NCBI RefSeq assembly: GCF_014041915.1
Contig: NZ_CP059472.1
Span: 2,232,001 to 2,296,000 of the forward strand
Length of the DNA: 64,000 nt
Direction of reading: 5' to 3'
Origin: Marnyiella aurantia
Lineage (GTDB): Bacteria; Bacteroidota; Bacteroidia; Flavobacteriales; Weeksellaceae
In this document: positions 1 through 8,333 of the stretch, piece by piece
Layout of the letters: every line of letters starts with the position of its first letter
Numbering within the stretch: position 1 is the stretch's first letter
The notes under the pieces: generated by a model
The model's input: the letters and a program-made list of their open reading frames with translations, nothing else
What the model was told of the DNA's origin: nothing
The model's database searches: none
Position numbers and translations under genes: made by a program

Positions 1-263
1 TGATGATGAAAGTGACCGTGCTCAAAACCTTTGGTTAGATGTTCCAAAACCATTTGTAGCAGTACGCCCGCGATGACCCAAATCCCGATATTTTCTACAT
101 CGGACTCATAAATGGACGGAAAAACTTCATTAACGCATATCGTAATCAGAAAACCCGCACTTAAGATAAGCAGGTTTTTTGCAAATTTTTCTTTTGTGCC
201 GAAGAATTTTCCAAGCAAAACCCCAGTCACTACACTGAGTATCAGCAGTAATATAATCACCAT
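1..263 (-). CDS. ZIP-family metal transporter, 3' part beyond window (partial)
   Basis: The first 87 codons of a membrane protein read on the minus strand from an ATG at 263 and run off the window edge. The start MVIILLLILSVVTGVLLGKF is one hydrophobic helix, followed by a charged loop (GTKEKFAK), a second helix (LLILSAGFLITICVNEVFPS) and a third (IGIWVIAGVLLQMVLEHL). The visible part ends in a His-rich stretch (FEHGHFHHH), typical of the metal-binding loop between TM3 and TM4 of ZIP (Zrt/Irt-like) divalent metal importers. The gene starts 4 nt after the stop of the upstream methyltransferase, so the two are probably co-transcribed. Only about a third of a normal ZIP protein is present, so the metal cannot be assigned. 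Confidence 0.72.
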   Translation of the reverse strand, partial: MVIILLLILSVVTGVLLGKFFGTKEKFAKNLLILSAGFLITICVNEVFPSIYESDVENIGIWVIAGVLLQMVLEHLTKGFEHGHFHH

Positions 264-267
264 ATTT

Positions 268-1038
268 TTAGATGTCAGATTTTTTTCTGAAAACATTAAT
301 ACAGCGCGGAGATGTATCAGCGTCAAAAGGTTCAAGGTGATAATTACCGTAAACCTTTACAAGTTCAAACCCAAACTCCTTACCATATTCTTCTATTTCC
401 GCAGGTTCGTGCAGTTTCACTTTTTCAAAGAAATGATGCTTTTCTCCCTTATCTGTAAAGTTGATGTCTTTAATGACATGCTGATCCACAATCCGCTTCT
501 TTATATTAAAATCAATATGTCCTTTGGTCTGCATTTCATGCGGTACAAGCGTATTCTTTACCCAGGTTTCATTTAAAAAATCAAGCACAAAAAATCCACC
601 GTCGTTAAGGACGTTTCGCACCGAGCGGAAAACCCTGCGGTCATCATTTTCGTCCTCAAAATAGCCGAAGCTCGTGAAAAGGTTCAATACCGCATCCACT
701 TTTGCTGATGAAACGGAGGGGTAAATCTCGTCCCTCATATCATGCACGGCAAATTTTAGCTTTGTTTGTCCGTCATCGTCTACAGGATCAATTTCGAACT
801 GTTTATTATGCGTAATGCTTTCGCGCGACAGGTCCAGGCCTAATACATCGTAGCCGGCCTTATTCAGAAAAACCGAATGTCTTCCCTTGCCACATCCAAG
901 ATCTATAATTTTTGATTTTGAAGGCAGCTGTAGCTCACCGAGGAGTAATGAAATGAAATGTTCCGCTTCTTCAAAATCGCGGTCTTTGTAGAGTATATGA
1001 TAATAAGGGGTATCAAACCATGTTTCGAACCATGCCAT
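268..1038 (-). CDS. Class I SAM-dependent methyltransferase
   Basis: A 256-aa Rossmann-type methyltransferase. Motif I, IIDLGCGKGRHSVFL (about residues 45-59), is the glycine-rich SAM-binding loop; an acidic residue at the end of beta2 (VLGLDLS) fits ribose binding, and FFVLDFLNE matches the post-motif strand of small-molecule methyltransferases. The ATG at 1038 (MAWFETWFDTPYYHILY) is preferred to an upstream in-frame codon at 1077, because MAWFETWFDTPYY is the usual family beginning and a TATTTTTG -7 box lies just upstream at 1043-1050. The substrate is unknown. It is followed at 4 nt by a ZIP transporter gene and is divergent from the THUMP methyltransferase. Confidence 0.85.
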   Translation of the reverse strand: MAWFETWFDTPYYHILYKDRDFEEAEHFISLLLGELQLPSKSKIIDLGCGKGRHSVFLNKAGYDVLGLDLSRESITHNKQFEIDPVDDDGQTKLKFAVHDMRDEIYPSVSSAKVDAVLNLFTSFGYFEDENDDRRVFRSVRNVLNDGGFFVLDFLNETWVKNTLVPHEMQTKGHIDFNIKKRIVDQHVIKDINFTDKGEKHHFFEKVKLHEPAEIEEYGKEFGFELVKVYGNYHLEPFDADTSPRCINVFRKKSDI

Positions 1039-1042
1039 TCTG

Positions 1043-1060
1043 CAAAAATAACTAAATTTG
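1043..1060. promoter_or_regulatory. Back-to-back divergent -7 boxes
   Basis: Two matches to the Bacteroidota -7 element TAnnTTTG lie 2 nt apart on opposite strands: TATTTTTG on the minus strand (1043-1050), 4 nt upstream of the methyltransferase ATG at 1038, and TAAATTTG on the plus strand (1053-1060), upstream of the THUMP methyltransferase (ATG 1156). Neither has a clear TTG at -33. The minus-strand transcript would have almost no leader. Confidence 0.45.
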
Positions 1061-1155
1061 CACTCGGTAAACCACAAAGGCCCGGTTTTTTAGGAAAGTC
1101 ATCATGATTAAGCATGCAAAAAGGGCCTGCAACCAGGTTATACCGCTACACTATT

Positions 1156-2328
1156 ATGGATACAGAAAATTTACAGATACAGATCAAAACGTTTTTCGGT
1201 CTGGAACAGGTTCTTGCTGAAGAGGTGAGGAAACTAGGCGGCAGAAATGTCGAAATAAAAAACCGTGCAGTAAACTGCGAAGGCGACCTGGGATTTCTGT
1301 ATAAAATAAATTACTCTGCACGTACGGCACTTAAAATCATGATCCCACTGCTTACTTTCAAAGCCTGGGACGAAAACCGTTTCTACGATAAACTCTATGA
1401 ATTTCCGTGGGACGACTTTATGCGTGTAGACCAAACTTTTGCCATTGATACTACGATCTATTCCGACCGTTTCCGCCACTCACAGTTTATGGCGCAGAAG
1501 ATGAAAGACGCGATTGTAGACAGTTTCAAATTCAAATACAGAAAAAGACCGGATGTAGATGCCCGCGACCCTGATATTAAATTTCATCTTCATATAGACA
1601 GGGAATTGGTTACGGTATCAATAGACTCTGCGGGAGATGCACTTTTTAAGCGTGGATACCGCAAGGAACAGGGTGAAGCTCCGATTAATGAAGTGCTGGC
1701 AGCCGGAATGCTTCAACTGGCAGGCTGGGACGGTAAAGGGAATTTTCTGGACCCGATGTGTGGTTCGGGGACACTGCTTATAGAGGCCGCTATGATAGCC
1801 ATGGATCTGCCGGCGCAGATTTTCCGTAAGAAATTCTCCTTCCAGAACTGGAAGAATTATGATGACGAATTATTCCAGAAGATTAAGGAGGTCCGTATAG
1901 AGCGTGTAAAGGAGTTCACCGGAAAGATTGTAGGTTACGACCTTGATCCGGACATGCTGAATGCGGCGCATCTTAATATTGAGGCCGCCGAAATGGAAGA
2001 CGTTATTGAAGTGAAAAGACAGGACTTCTTTGAATCGAAGAAAGACCTTTTCCCGCTGCTCATGGTCTTTAATCCGCCTTACGACGAGCGAATTGAAATC
2101 ACCGAAGACGATTTCTACAGAAAGATAGGGGATACCTTCAAGAAGAGCTACCCGAATACCCTGGCCTGGTTCATCTCATCAGATTTGGATGCGGCCAAGA
2201 AAGTGGGTCTGAGGCCTTCAAGAAAAATAAAACTCTTCAATGGAAAACTGGAATGCCGTTTCCTGCAGTTTGAGATGTACGAAGGTACCAAGAAGATTCA
2301 TAAACTGGCCGGCAACCAGCCGGACTAA
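1156..2328 (+). CDS. THUMP-domain class I SAM RNA methyltransferase (RlmL N-terminal-half/YcbY type)
   Basis: 390 aa. The N-terminal part (about residues 1-160, from TFFGLEQVLAEEVRKLGG) is the ferredoxin-like plus THUMP RNA-binding module; the C-terminal half is a UPF0020 methyltransferase with motif I FLDPMCGSGTLLIEAA (about residues 197-212) and the amino-methylating motif NPPY (about residue 306). The family modifies guanosine N2 in 23S rRNA (m2G2445 in E. coli RlmL, whose second methyltransferase half is absent here, as is usual in Bacteroidota). ATG at 1156 (MDTENLQIQIKTFFGLE) is chosen; the longer reading from 1114 adds 14 residues without family support. A glycosyltransferase gene follows after 2 nt. 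Confidence 0.87.
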   Translation: MDTENLQIQIKTFFGLEQVLAEEVRKLGGRNVEIKNRAVNCEGDLGFLYKINYSARTALKIMIPLLTFKAWDENRFYDKLYEFPWDDFMRVDQTFAIDTTIYSDRFRHSQFMAQKMKDAIVDSFKFKYRKRPDVDARDPDIKFHLHIDRELVTVSIDSAGDALFKRGYRKEQGEAPINEVLAAGMLQLAGWDGKGNFLDPMCGSGTLLIEAAMIAMDLPAQIFRKKFSFQNWKNYDDELFQKIKEVRIERVKEFTGKIVGYDLDPDMLNAAHLNIEAAEMEDVIEVKRQDFFESKKDLFPLLMVFNPPYDERIEITEDDFYRKIGDTFKKSYPNTLAWFISSDLDAAKKVGLRPSRKIKLFNGKLECRFLQFEMYEGTKKIHKLAGNQPD

Positions 2329-2330
2329 TA

Positions 2331-3350
2331 TTGGCAGCATTGGTAAATGTCTCCGTCATCATCGCTATTTACAACCGAAAGGAAGAACTTTACGAGTTGC
2401 TGAAATCCCTGTCCCTGCAAACGGATCCCAATTTTGAGGTCGTGATTGTGGACGATGGTTCGCTGCTGGACCTTCGGCCCACGGTTAACCTGTTCGCTGA
2501 AAAACTGGATATTAAATTCTTCAGGAAAGATAATTCGGGTCCCGGACTTTCCCGGAATTACGGTGCCCGGCGTGTAACTTCTGCGGACGATGATAATCAC
2601 TGGCTGGTTTTTGTAGATTCGGACGTCATTGTAGAGAAGGATTATATTGGAAATATTAAAATCAATATTATTACTTCCGTTTGTGACGCGTTTGGCGGTG
2701 CAGATAAGGCGCATAAGGGCTTTAATCTGATGCAGAAAGCCATTTCCTATTCCATGACGTCGGTCTTTACGACGGGCGGAATCCGCGGTAGTAAGAAGGC
2801 GGTAAGCCGCTTCCAGCCACGCAGTTTCAATATGGGTGTGAGGAAGTCGGCCTTTGATAGAGTAGGAGGTTTTTCTGAGATGCGCATCGGGGAGGATCCG
2901 GACCTTTCCATGACGCTTTGGGAAAACGGATTCAAAACTGCTTTTTTTGATGACATTGGTGTGTATCACAAGCGGCGTGTTGACTTCGGGAAATTCTCCA
3001 AACAGGTTTATCAGTTTGGATGTGCCAGACCGATTCTCAATCAGAGGCATCCGGAGTATGTGAAAATATCATTCGCATTTCCGACTTTATTCCTGCTGGG
3101 TTATATTCTGGGTTTTATTGAATATTTTATTCTGGGCAAAGGTTTTTTACTCACCATGTACGGTTTGTATACCTTTCTCGTGTTTTTCCATGCTTTATAC
3201 AAGACCCGCAACCTCAGTGTAGCCTCTATGGCCATTATTTCCACCTATATCCAGATGTTTTCCTACGGCTATGGATTCCTAAAGTCGTGGTTCCTGCTAA
3301 ATATTTTAAGGATGAAGCCGGATGAAGCTTTCCCTAAGCATTTTTCATAA
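2331..3350 (+). CDS. Family 2 glycosyltransferase with C-terminal membrane segments
   Basis: 339 aa from a TTG start at 2331, two nucleotides after the preceding stop; TTG at 2340 is an alternative. The GT-A fold is clear: VSVIIAIYNRKEELYELL at the start, VVIVDDGS for nucleotide binding, VFVDSDV as the DxD metal site and RIGEDPDLSMTLWENGF as the ED acceptor motif. The last third carries hydrophobic segments (FPTLFLLGYILGFIEYF, TMYGLYTFLVFFHAL, MAIISTYIQMFSYGYGFL), so the enzyme is probably anchored to the inner membrane and works on a lipid-linked or surface glycan. The sugar and acceptor cannot be told. Likely translationally coupled to the THUMP methyltransferase. Confidence 0.85.
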   Translation: MAALVNVSVIIAIYNRKEELYELLKSLSLQTDPNFEVVIVDDGSLLDLRPTVNLFAEKLDIKFFRKDNSGPGLSRNYGARRVTSADDDNHWLVFVDSDVIVEKDYIGNIKINIITSVCDAFGGADKAHKGFNLMQKAISYSMTSVFTTGGIRGSKKAVSRFQPRSFNMGVRKSAFDRVGGFSEMRIGEDPDLSMTLWENGFKTAFFDDIGVYHKRRVDFGKFSKQVYQFGCARPILNQRHPEYVKISFAFPTLFLLGYILGFIEYFILGKGFLLTMYGLYTFLVFFHALYKTRNLSVASMAIISTYIQMFSYGYGFLKSWFLLNILRMKPDEAFPKHFS

Positions 3351-3743
3351 AAGTTAAAGCCGTCTAATAATTTCCATTTTAGATGTACTTTTGGTTGGAT
3401 TTTTGGCATATTCAGGAAACTGTTGAAGCGGCATGGGTTAAAGTCAGGAAATAGAAGATTCGACGATGTTAGACATTGCGCAAAGGATAATTCAGACATT
3501 AAAATACGGCCCATTAATAATTATTTCTGGCGCGTTTAATCCTGGCTGTAAAAACTGTTATTAACGGATTCAAATCCATCAATTTACCCAGTTTACGCGA
3601 AAGATCCTAACATACACAATAAGTAAAGTTGTGATAATGCTTGTTTATTTAAAGTGAAAATTCACTAAATATTCTTAGCAAAACCTAGGCTACACGTCAT
3701 AAAAAATGTTAACTTCGTTAAGTTATTTTAATATCCTGTTTTT
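3351..3743. other. 393-nt gene-free spacer before the RHS locus
   Basis: No ORF with coding character on either strand. The stretch is AT-rich, with a short hairpin AGTGAA-AA-TTCACT at 3653-3666. No clear TTG/TAnnTTTG promoter pair was found, though the promoter of the 3744-11897 operon should lie here. It is the boundary between core genes and the accessory toxin locus. Confidence 0.5.
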
Positions 3744-5507
3744 ATGGTTAAAATCTACTCCGTTCTTTTTTCTGCAATCTGTCTCACTGCCTCCGCGCAG
3801 GAGGTTCAGTGGCAAAAGGACATTAAATCCTCGACACAGGATTTCTTAAGTACGCTTTCCGTAACTGTCGACGGTCAGTTTCTGGTTTCCGGCAGTTCCA
3901 TCCAGCCTCCAAAAATGACTTCGGTATCCTCATCCGGAGGAGCCAGGCAGAATAACGGTTACGATTTCCACCTGGTCAAACTGGATCAGGACGGCAGGGA
4001 AGTATGGGAGAAATTCTTTCAGGGGCAAAACCACGATTTCCTTACGGCTACTGTAGCTACGCAGGAAGGTGGATTTCTTTTAGCCGGCACTACACTGTCA
4101 CCTGAGGGGTTGGATAAAAAAGGCAGAGCCTTCGGGGGGTCAGATATCTGGCTGATCAAGATTGCTGAAAACGGTACCGAAGAATGGCAGCGCACCATCG
4201 GAACTGCGGGTAATGACGAGGCCCGGGCAGTAGTTCAAAGCACCGACTTGGGCTATTTTGTGGCAGGAAGCATACAGGATAAAGAAACCGGTTACGGTTC
4301 CAAAGATGTCTGGCTGCTGAAGCTGGATAAGAACGGTAAACCCACAAAGGAAATAGTTCTCGGGGGTAGTGGTCTTGATGAAGTGGAGAAGATGATCCCG
4401 ACAGCAGACGGCGGTGCACTGATTGGCATTTACTCCCGCAGCGGTAAATTCACCGAAAAAAAATCAGGCGCCGCGTCCACTACTTCCAAAAATTCCTCTC
4501 CGACAGAAAAATCCGAAACCATAGACCGCACACTCAGTCGTTCAGTGGCTTTTTTTACAGATGAAAAAGACGGTCCTGAGCCGCAACGCAGTACTTCCGG
4601 TCCGGCCGGTACTGCGCCGGCAAAATCACCTGTTTCAAAAAACTCCGGGGTACCCAGAACTTCCTTTGCCAAGGATTCAGAGAACTATGGGGAAGGTGAT
4701 TTCTGGATAATAAAACTCGATAAAGAAGGAAATGTAGAGTGGCAAAAGAATGTTGGCGGCAAAGGAGACGATCATATCCGGGCTATGGCCTTAACCGGCA
4801 GCGGCTTTGTTGTGGGCGGCGAATCGCGAAGTGACAATTCAGGCAATAAAACCTCTGGTGTGGAGGAGGGAACGGACCTTTGGATCATCGCGCTGGACCA
4901 TAGCGGCAACGAACAGTTCCAGAAGTCCTACAGTTTTGGAAACAGGGATGTTCTGATGAGTCTCAATACGATCTGGGATAAAAAAGGTACTGCGTCCCGT
5001 GGTTACCTCGTGGGCGGTTACACCCAGTCCGAAGGAAGAAAAGAAAAAGACGACGAAACCTTCTGGATGCTTCATTTGGATGAAAAAGGGGATGAAGTCT
5101 GGCGAAAATACATCGAAGGAAAATCCAGGGAGAAAGTGGAGCGCCTTGTCTCAGCTGCCATGCTGTTCGACGGATCCTTTGTTCTTGCCGGCACCAGCGC
5201 AAAGGAGCTCGGAAAAGAGAATTGGAAGGTGGTGAAGCTGGGCGACAGTCAGGTGAAGGAGCTTATCGAAAAGCAGGAAATAAGGATCTACCCGAACCCT
5301 GTTTCAGACTACTGCTATGTGGAGATAGGCTTCGACTTTAAGGAGGCTACCATAGAACTCTACGATATGGGCGGCAGACTGGTGGATACCGTAAAAACAA
5401 AGAACAGGGTGACTAAGATCATTACCCAACCGCTCATCCAGGGAGTATTCCTGGCCGTGGTGAAAACTGAAACTAAAATTGTGAATGCTAAAATTATTAA
5501 AAAGTAA
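3744..5507 (+). CDS. T9SS type A-sorted repeat surface protein, first gene of RHS operon
   Basis: 587 aa with a Sec signal peptide (MVKIYSVLFSAICLTASAQ). The body is built of about 55-65-residue blocks, each with a WLIKLD-like strand followed by G..E.W.. (FHLVKLDQDGREVWEK, DIWLIKIAENGTEEWQRT, DVWLLKLDKNGKPTKE, DFWIIKLDKEGNVEWQKN, DLWIIALDHSGNEQFQKS, TFWMLHLDEKGDEVWRKY), as in beta-propeller-like surface proteins. Residues about 230-315 are a Ser/Thr/Pro/Lys-rich low-complexity linker that splits the repeats. The last about 75 residues (IRIYPNPVSDYCYVEIG ... YDMGGRLVDT ... IIKK) are a type A T9SS sorting domain, so the protein should cross the outer membrane through T9SS. The next gene begins 1 nt after the stop. 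Confidence 0.85.
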   Translation: MVKIYSVLFSAICLTASAQEVQWQKDIKSSTQDFLSTLSVTVDGQFLVSGSSIQPPKMTSVSSSGGARQNNGYDFHLVKLDQDGREVWEKFFQGQNHDFLTATVATQEGGFLLAGTTLSPEGLDKKGRAFGGSDIWLIKIAENGTEEWQRTIGTAGNDEARAVVQSTDLGYFVAGSIQDKETGYGSKDVWLLKLDKNGKPTKEIVLGGSGLDEVEKMIPTADGGALIGIYSRSGKFTEKKSGAASTTSKNSSPTEKSETIDRTLSRSVAFFTDEKDGPEPQRSTSGPAGTAPAKSPVSKNSGVPRTSFAKDSENYGEGDFWIIKLDKEGNVEWQKNVGGKGDDHIRAMALTGSGFVVGGESRSDNSGNKTSGVEEGTDLWIIALDHSGNEQFQKSYSFGNRDVLMSLNTIWDKKGTASRGYLVGGYTQSEGRKEKDDETFWMLHLDEKGDEVWRKYIEGKSREKVERLVSAAMLFDGSFVLAGTSAKELGKENWKVVKLGDSQVKELIEKQEIRIYPNPVSDYCYVEIGFDFKEATIELYDMGGRLVDTVKTKNRVTKIITQPLIQGVFLAVVKTETKIVNAKIIKK

Positions 5508-5508
5508 G

Positions 5509-8328
5509 ATGAGAAAGATATTTGCTATTACAATTGCCTTACTAACCTGTTTCCAGTTTGTGAATGTACAGGCTCAATCAAGTTCAACAAGTGATATTTT
5601 TTATTCTGCCCCCTCAGCGGCTTCAATTCCTGCCTATGTGAATAGTCCCGTATCCCTTGCCACTGGTATTCCTGATATAAATTTCCCGTTTTTCTCATTG
5701 CCGACACACAATAAAAACTTTTCGGTCAATTGTGGAATGAGCTACCACCCCGCCAATTCAGAGAGATTCAGCAAAGCCTCTGAAGTGGGTCTGGGATGGA
5801 GTTTGTACGGAACGGGTGGCCTTATCTACAGAGAAATTAATAAGTATAGTGGTATTCCTACCGATCTGTACTACTACAACTTTTTTGGTAAAAGCGGAAA
5901 GTTCACTTTTTCTCAGGATAGTAGTGGGGTTAGGCATCTTACTAAATTAACAAATGATAAGCTTATGATTTCATTTGCACCGAGTGCAAATGACTTTAAG
6001 TTTACCGTTACGGATGTAGATGGTGTATCTTACATTTTTGATACACGGGATAAGGCATATGCATACGTTGGAGCTATGGAATTTAATTATGCAGGTGCTT
6101 ATTATCTAACGGAGGTACTGGATACCGGCATGCAGCAGCTTTTTACACTGGTATATGTTGAAGATATCTATACCCAGCCTGGCAAGTATGCAACGGTGAT
6201 TCCTGTTAAAAGTTTGAAAATAAGCAGTATATCGTCAGCTTTCGGTACAATCAGTTTCCAGTATACAATTGACTCTTCACTTAGGAAGAAGGACAGCGAC
6301 CAGTTCAAACTCAATGTATTAGAGCTTAAGACAACCAGCGGTAAAGTAATTCAAAAATTCGGTTTTGAAAGCAGTTCCAGTCCATTTGTTTATCCCTTAG
6401 GATATATGCCGGTTCCGCCGGATCCATGCGGCCATTCACACGTACAGAACAAACGGGTGCTTAGTAAGCTGCTAAAGTATTCCAAAACTAACACGTTTCA
6501 GCAAACAGAATTTTTTTACGGACAGGCAATTACAGGCAATTGGACACTTCCACTCGGGTTGTGTTTCAGTAATGAGGAGGAAAATCCCGCATATCTCGGA
6601 CAGGGGTTGTTGAAAAGAATCAAACTTCCTACAGGAGCTGAAATTAAATATCAGTATGAACCGCATCAGTACTATGTTAATAAAAACAGTTCTTATTATT
6701 TTACTAACAATGCTCCGCCAAATGCGGTGCTGGATAGGGAAGCGCAGTACTATGAAGATGTAGGTGAGTTTCCTTTTAATTTTACAGGAGGAACAGTTTT
6801 AGGTTTGTTTAACTTACCGCACAATCCCGATAATAGTGAAGGCGCCAGTTATTTAGCATATACCTTTGATGTTCACAGTTATTATGACAATCCAATTCTT
6901 CCGGAGGGTCAGCAGGGTTCAGTCAATTTCAGTTTAGTTGGTGGAATTCAGACCCCTCAGGGTGTAAAATTTCTGCCCGGTAACCAATCGTTCCAAATAA
7001 ATGGAACAGGAGGGACCGGATACGTGGTCATCAAAAGAATCAGGTATAAGTCATTACCGCTGCCCAATTATTCCACCGGCAAAGGAGTTAGAATAAAGAA
7101 AATTGAGTATTACGACAACAATACGATTATTCCGGACCAGACTAAACAATACAGTTATCAGAATTTTTCTGATAACCAAATGCCGAGTGGCTTTCTTAAC
7201 GATTTTGGCAATCAGAATTCTGTCGTGTATAAAAATGTAAAGGAAGTCACTGGAAATCAGGCAGGGTATACAAAATATTTTTTTAAGGCCATGAACGACT
7301 ATCCCGAAAATATAAATACGGACAGCGCTGCGGTCACCAACAGTAATTTAAGGTATGGCTCATTGAAATATGTTAATATTTTGGATAAAGGACTCCACTA
7401 TAAAACACAAATTTTTAATAATGATAACGTTAAAAAAGCGGAAGAATATAGTGAGTTTGAATTTTCTGAAACTGAAGCTGCAACGTATACTACTGGTTAT
7501 GAATTGGAAACAATCGGTCGGAATGCGTTGATTACCAAACAGATCACAAGTTCAACTGCATTTTATTCGGACGGAAGCAGAACAGAAGTCACTGAAAGCG
7601 TGCGGGATACTAGAGACTTAAACGTAATTTCACAAAAAACAACCGGTGCAGACGGTATAGTCACAATGCAGACCACTACATATCCTTGGTCACTTGTTCT
7701 TACCGATCCCCGCCTATGGAATGCAAATATCCGTTCCTTTCCGCTTATTACCGAGACAAAGCGCAACGGAACATTGATTTCAAAGCAGGAGACTAAGTAT
7801 GAAAATACCTCTCATTTTTTTCCTACCTCCCAGGTAAGTTACTTGCCGGATAATCCGGCCCAGGGGGTGAAAAACATTTCTTATGATATATATGATGATA
7901 AGGGTAATCTGGTTCAGTTTACAGAATTCCCGGATGTCGGAACAGGTAAGTCTACGACCGTAATTTGGGGATACAACAAAACGGTGCCGATTGCAAAAGT
8001 AGAGGGTGCTAAGTTTTCAGAGATCCCTGCGGCGCTTATTTCATCCATCGTTTCGGCTTCCAATTCGGACGCAAATGCCACCTCGGCACAGGAGGCAGCC
8101 ACCGAGTGGGCGTTGGTGGAAGCTTTGAATCTTTTCCGTACCAACACCGCAATGAAGGACTTTATGATTTCATGTTACACCTATGATCCTCTTGTCGGTG
8201 TAACCAAAATGATCCCACCCACAGGGTTGATGGAGACCTACCAATATGATACTTATAACCGACTGCACAGAGTACTCGATGTTAATGGAGTGGCACTTAA
8301 GGAGTACCAGTATAATTACAAGCAATAA
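5509..8328 (+). CDS. RHS/YD-repeat shell-like secreted protein, partner of the downstream RHS protein
   Basis: 939 aa starting MRKIFAITIALLTCFQFVNVQAQ, a Sec signal peptide. ATG at 5509 is preferred to the 8-codon longer reading from 5485, which overlaps the previous gene. Early sequence AASIPAYVNSPVSLATGIPDI and SEVGLGWSLYGTGGLI resembles the N-terminal part of SpvB/TcB-type and RHS proteins, the region that starts the hollow beta-shell. The middle (about 100-870) is strand-rich with many Y/G pairs. The C-terminus has YD repeats (CYTYDPLVGVTKMIPPTG, YQYDTYNRLHRVLDVNGV, KEYQYNY). There is no T9SS sorting domain and no toxin tip. It lies 5 nt before the RHS protein, so the two may form one cocoon from two chains (inference). 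Confidence 0.7.
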   Translation: MRKIFAITIALLTCFQFVNVQAQSSSTSDIFYSAPSAASIPAYVNSPVSLATGIPDINFPFFSLPTHNKNFSVNCGMSYHPANSERFSKASEVGLGWSLYGTGGLIYREINKYSGIPTDLYYYNFFGKSGKFTFSQDSSGVRHLTKLTNDKLMISFAPSANDFKFTVTDVDGVSYIFDTRDKAYAYVGAMEFNYAGAYYLTEVLDTGMQQLFTLVYVEDIYTQPGKYATVIPVKSLKISSISSAFGTISFQYTIDSSLRKKDSDQFKLNVLELKTTSGKVIQKFGFESSSSPFVYPLGYMPVPPDPCGHSHVQNKRVLSKLLKYSKTNTFQQTEFFYGQAITGNWTLPLGLCFSNEEENPAYLGQGLLKRIKLPTGAEIKYQYEPHQYYVNKNSSYYFTNNAPPNAVLDREAQYYEDVGEFPFNFTGGTVLGLFNLPHNPDNSEGASYLAYTFDVHSYYDNPILPEGQQGSVNFSLVGGIQTPQGVKFLPGNQSFQINGTGGTGYVVIKRIRYKSLPLPNYSTGKGVRIKKIEYYDNNTIIPDQTKQYSYQNFSDNQMPSGFLNDFGNQNSVVYKNVKEVTGNQAGYTKYFFKAMNDYPENINTDSAAVTNSNLRYGSLKYVNILDKGLHYKTQIFNNDNVKKAEEYSEFEFSETEAATYTTGYELETIGRNALITKQITSSTAFYSDGSRTEVTESVRDTRDLNVISQKTTGADGIVTMQTTTYPWSLVLTDPRLWNANIRSFPLITETKRNGTLISKQETKYENTSHFFPTSQVSYLPDNPAQGVKNISYDIYDDKGNLVQFTEFPDVGTGKSTTVIWGYNKTVPIAKVEGAKFSEIPAALISSIVSASNSDANATSAQEAATEWALVEALNLFRTNTAMKDFMISCYTYDPLVGVTKMIPPTGLMETYQYDTYNRLHRVLDVNGVALKEYQYNYKQ

Positions 8329-8333
8329 TAGCC

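Noticed and set aside
2325-3050. 241-codon minus-strand frame opposite the glycosyltransferase
   Set aside because: The plus strand has all GT2 motifs in order; the antisense frame shows none.
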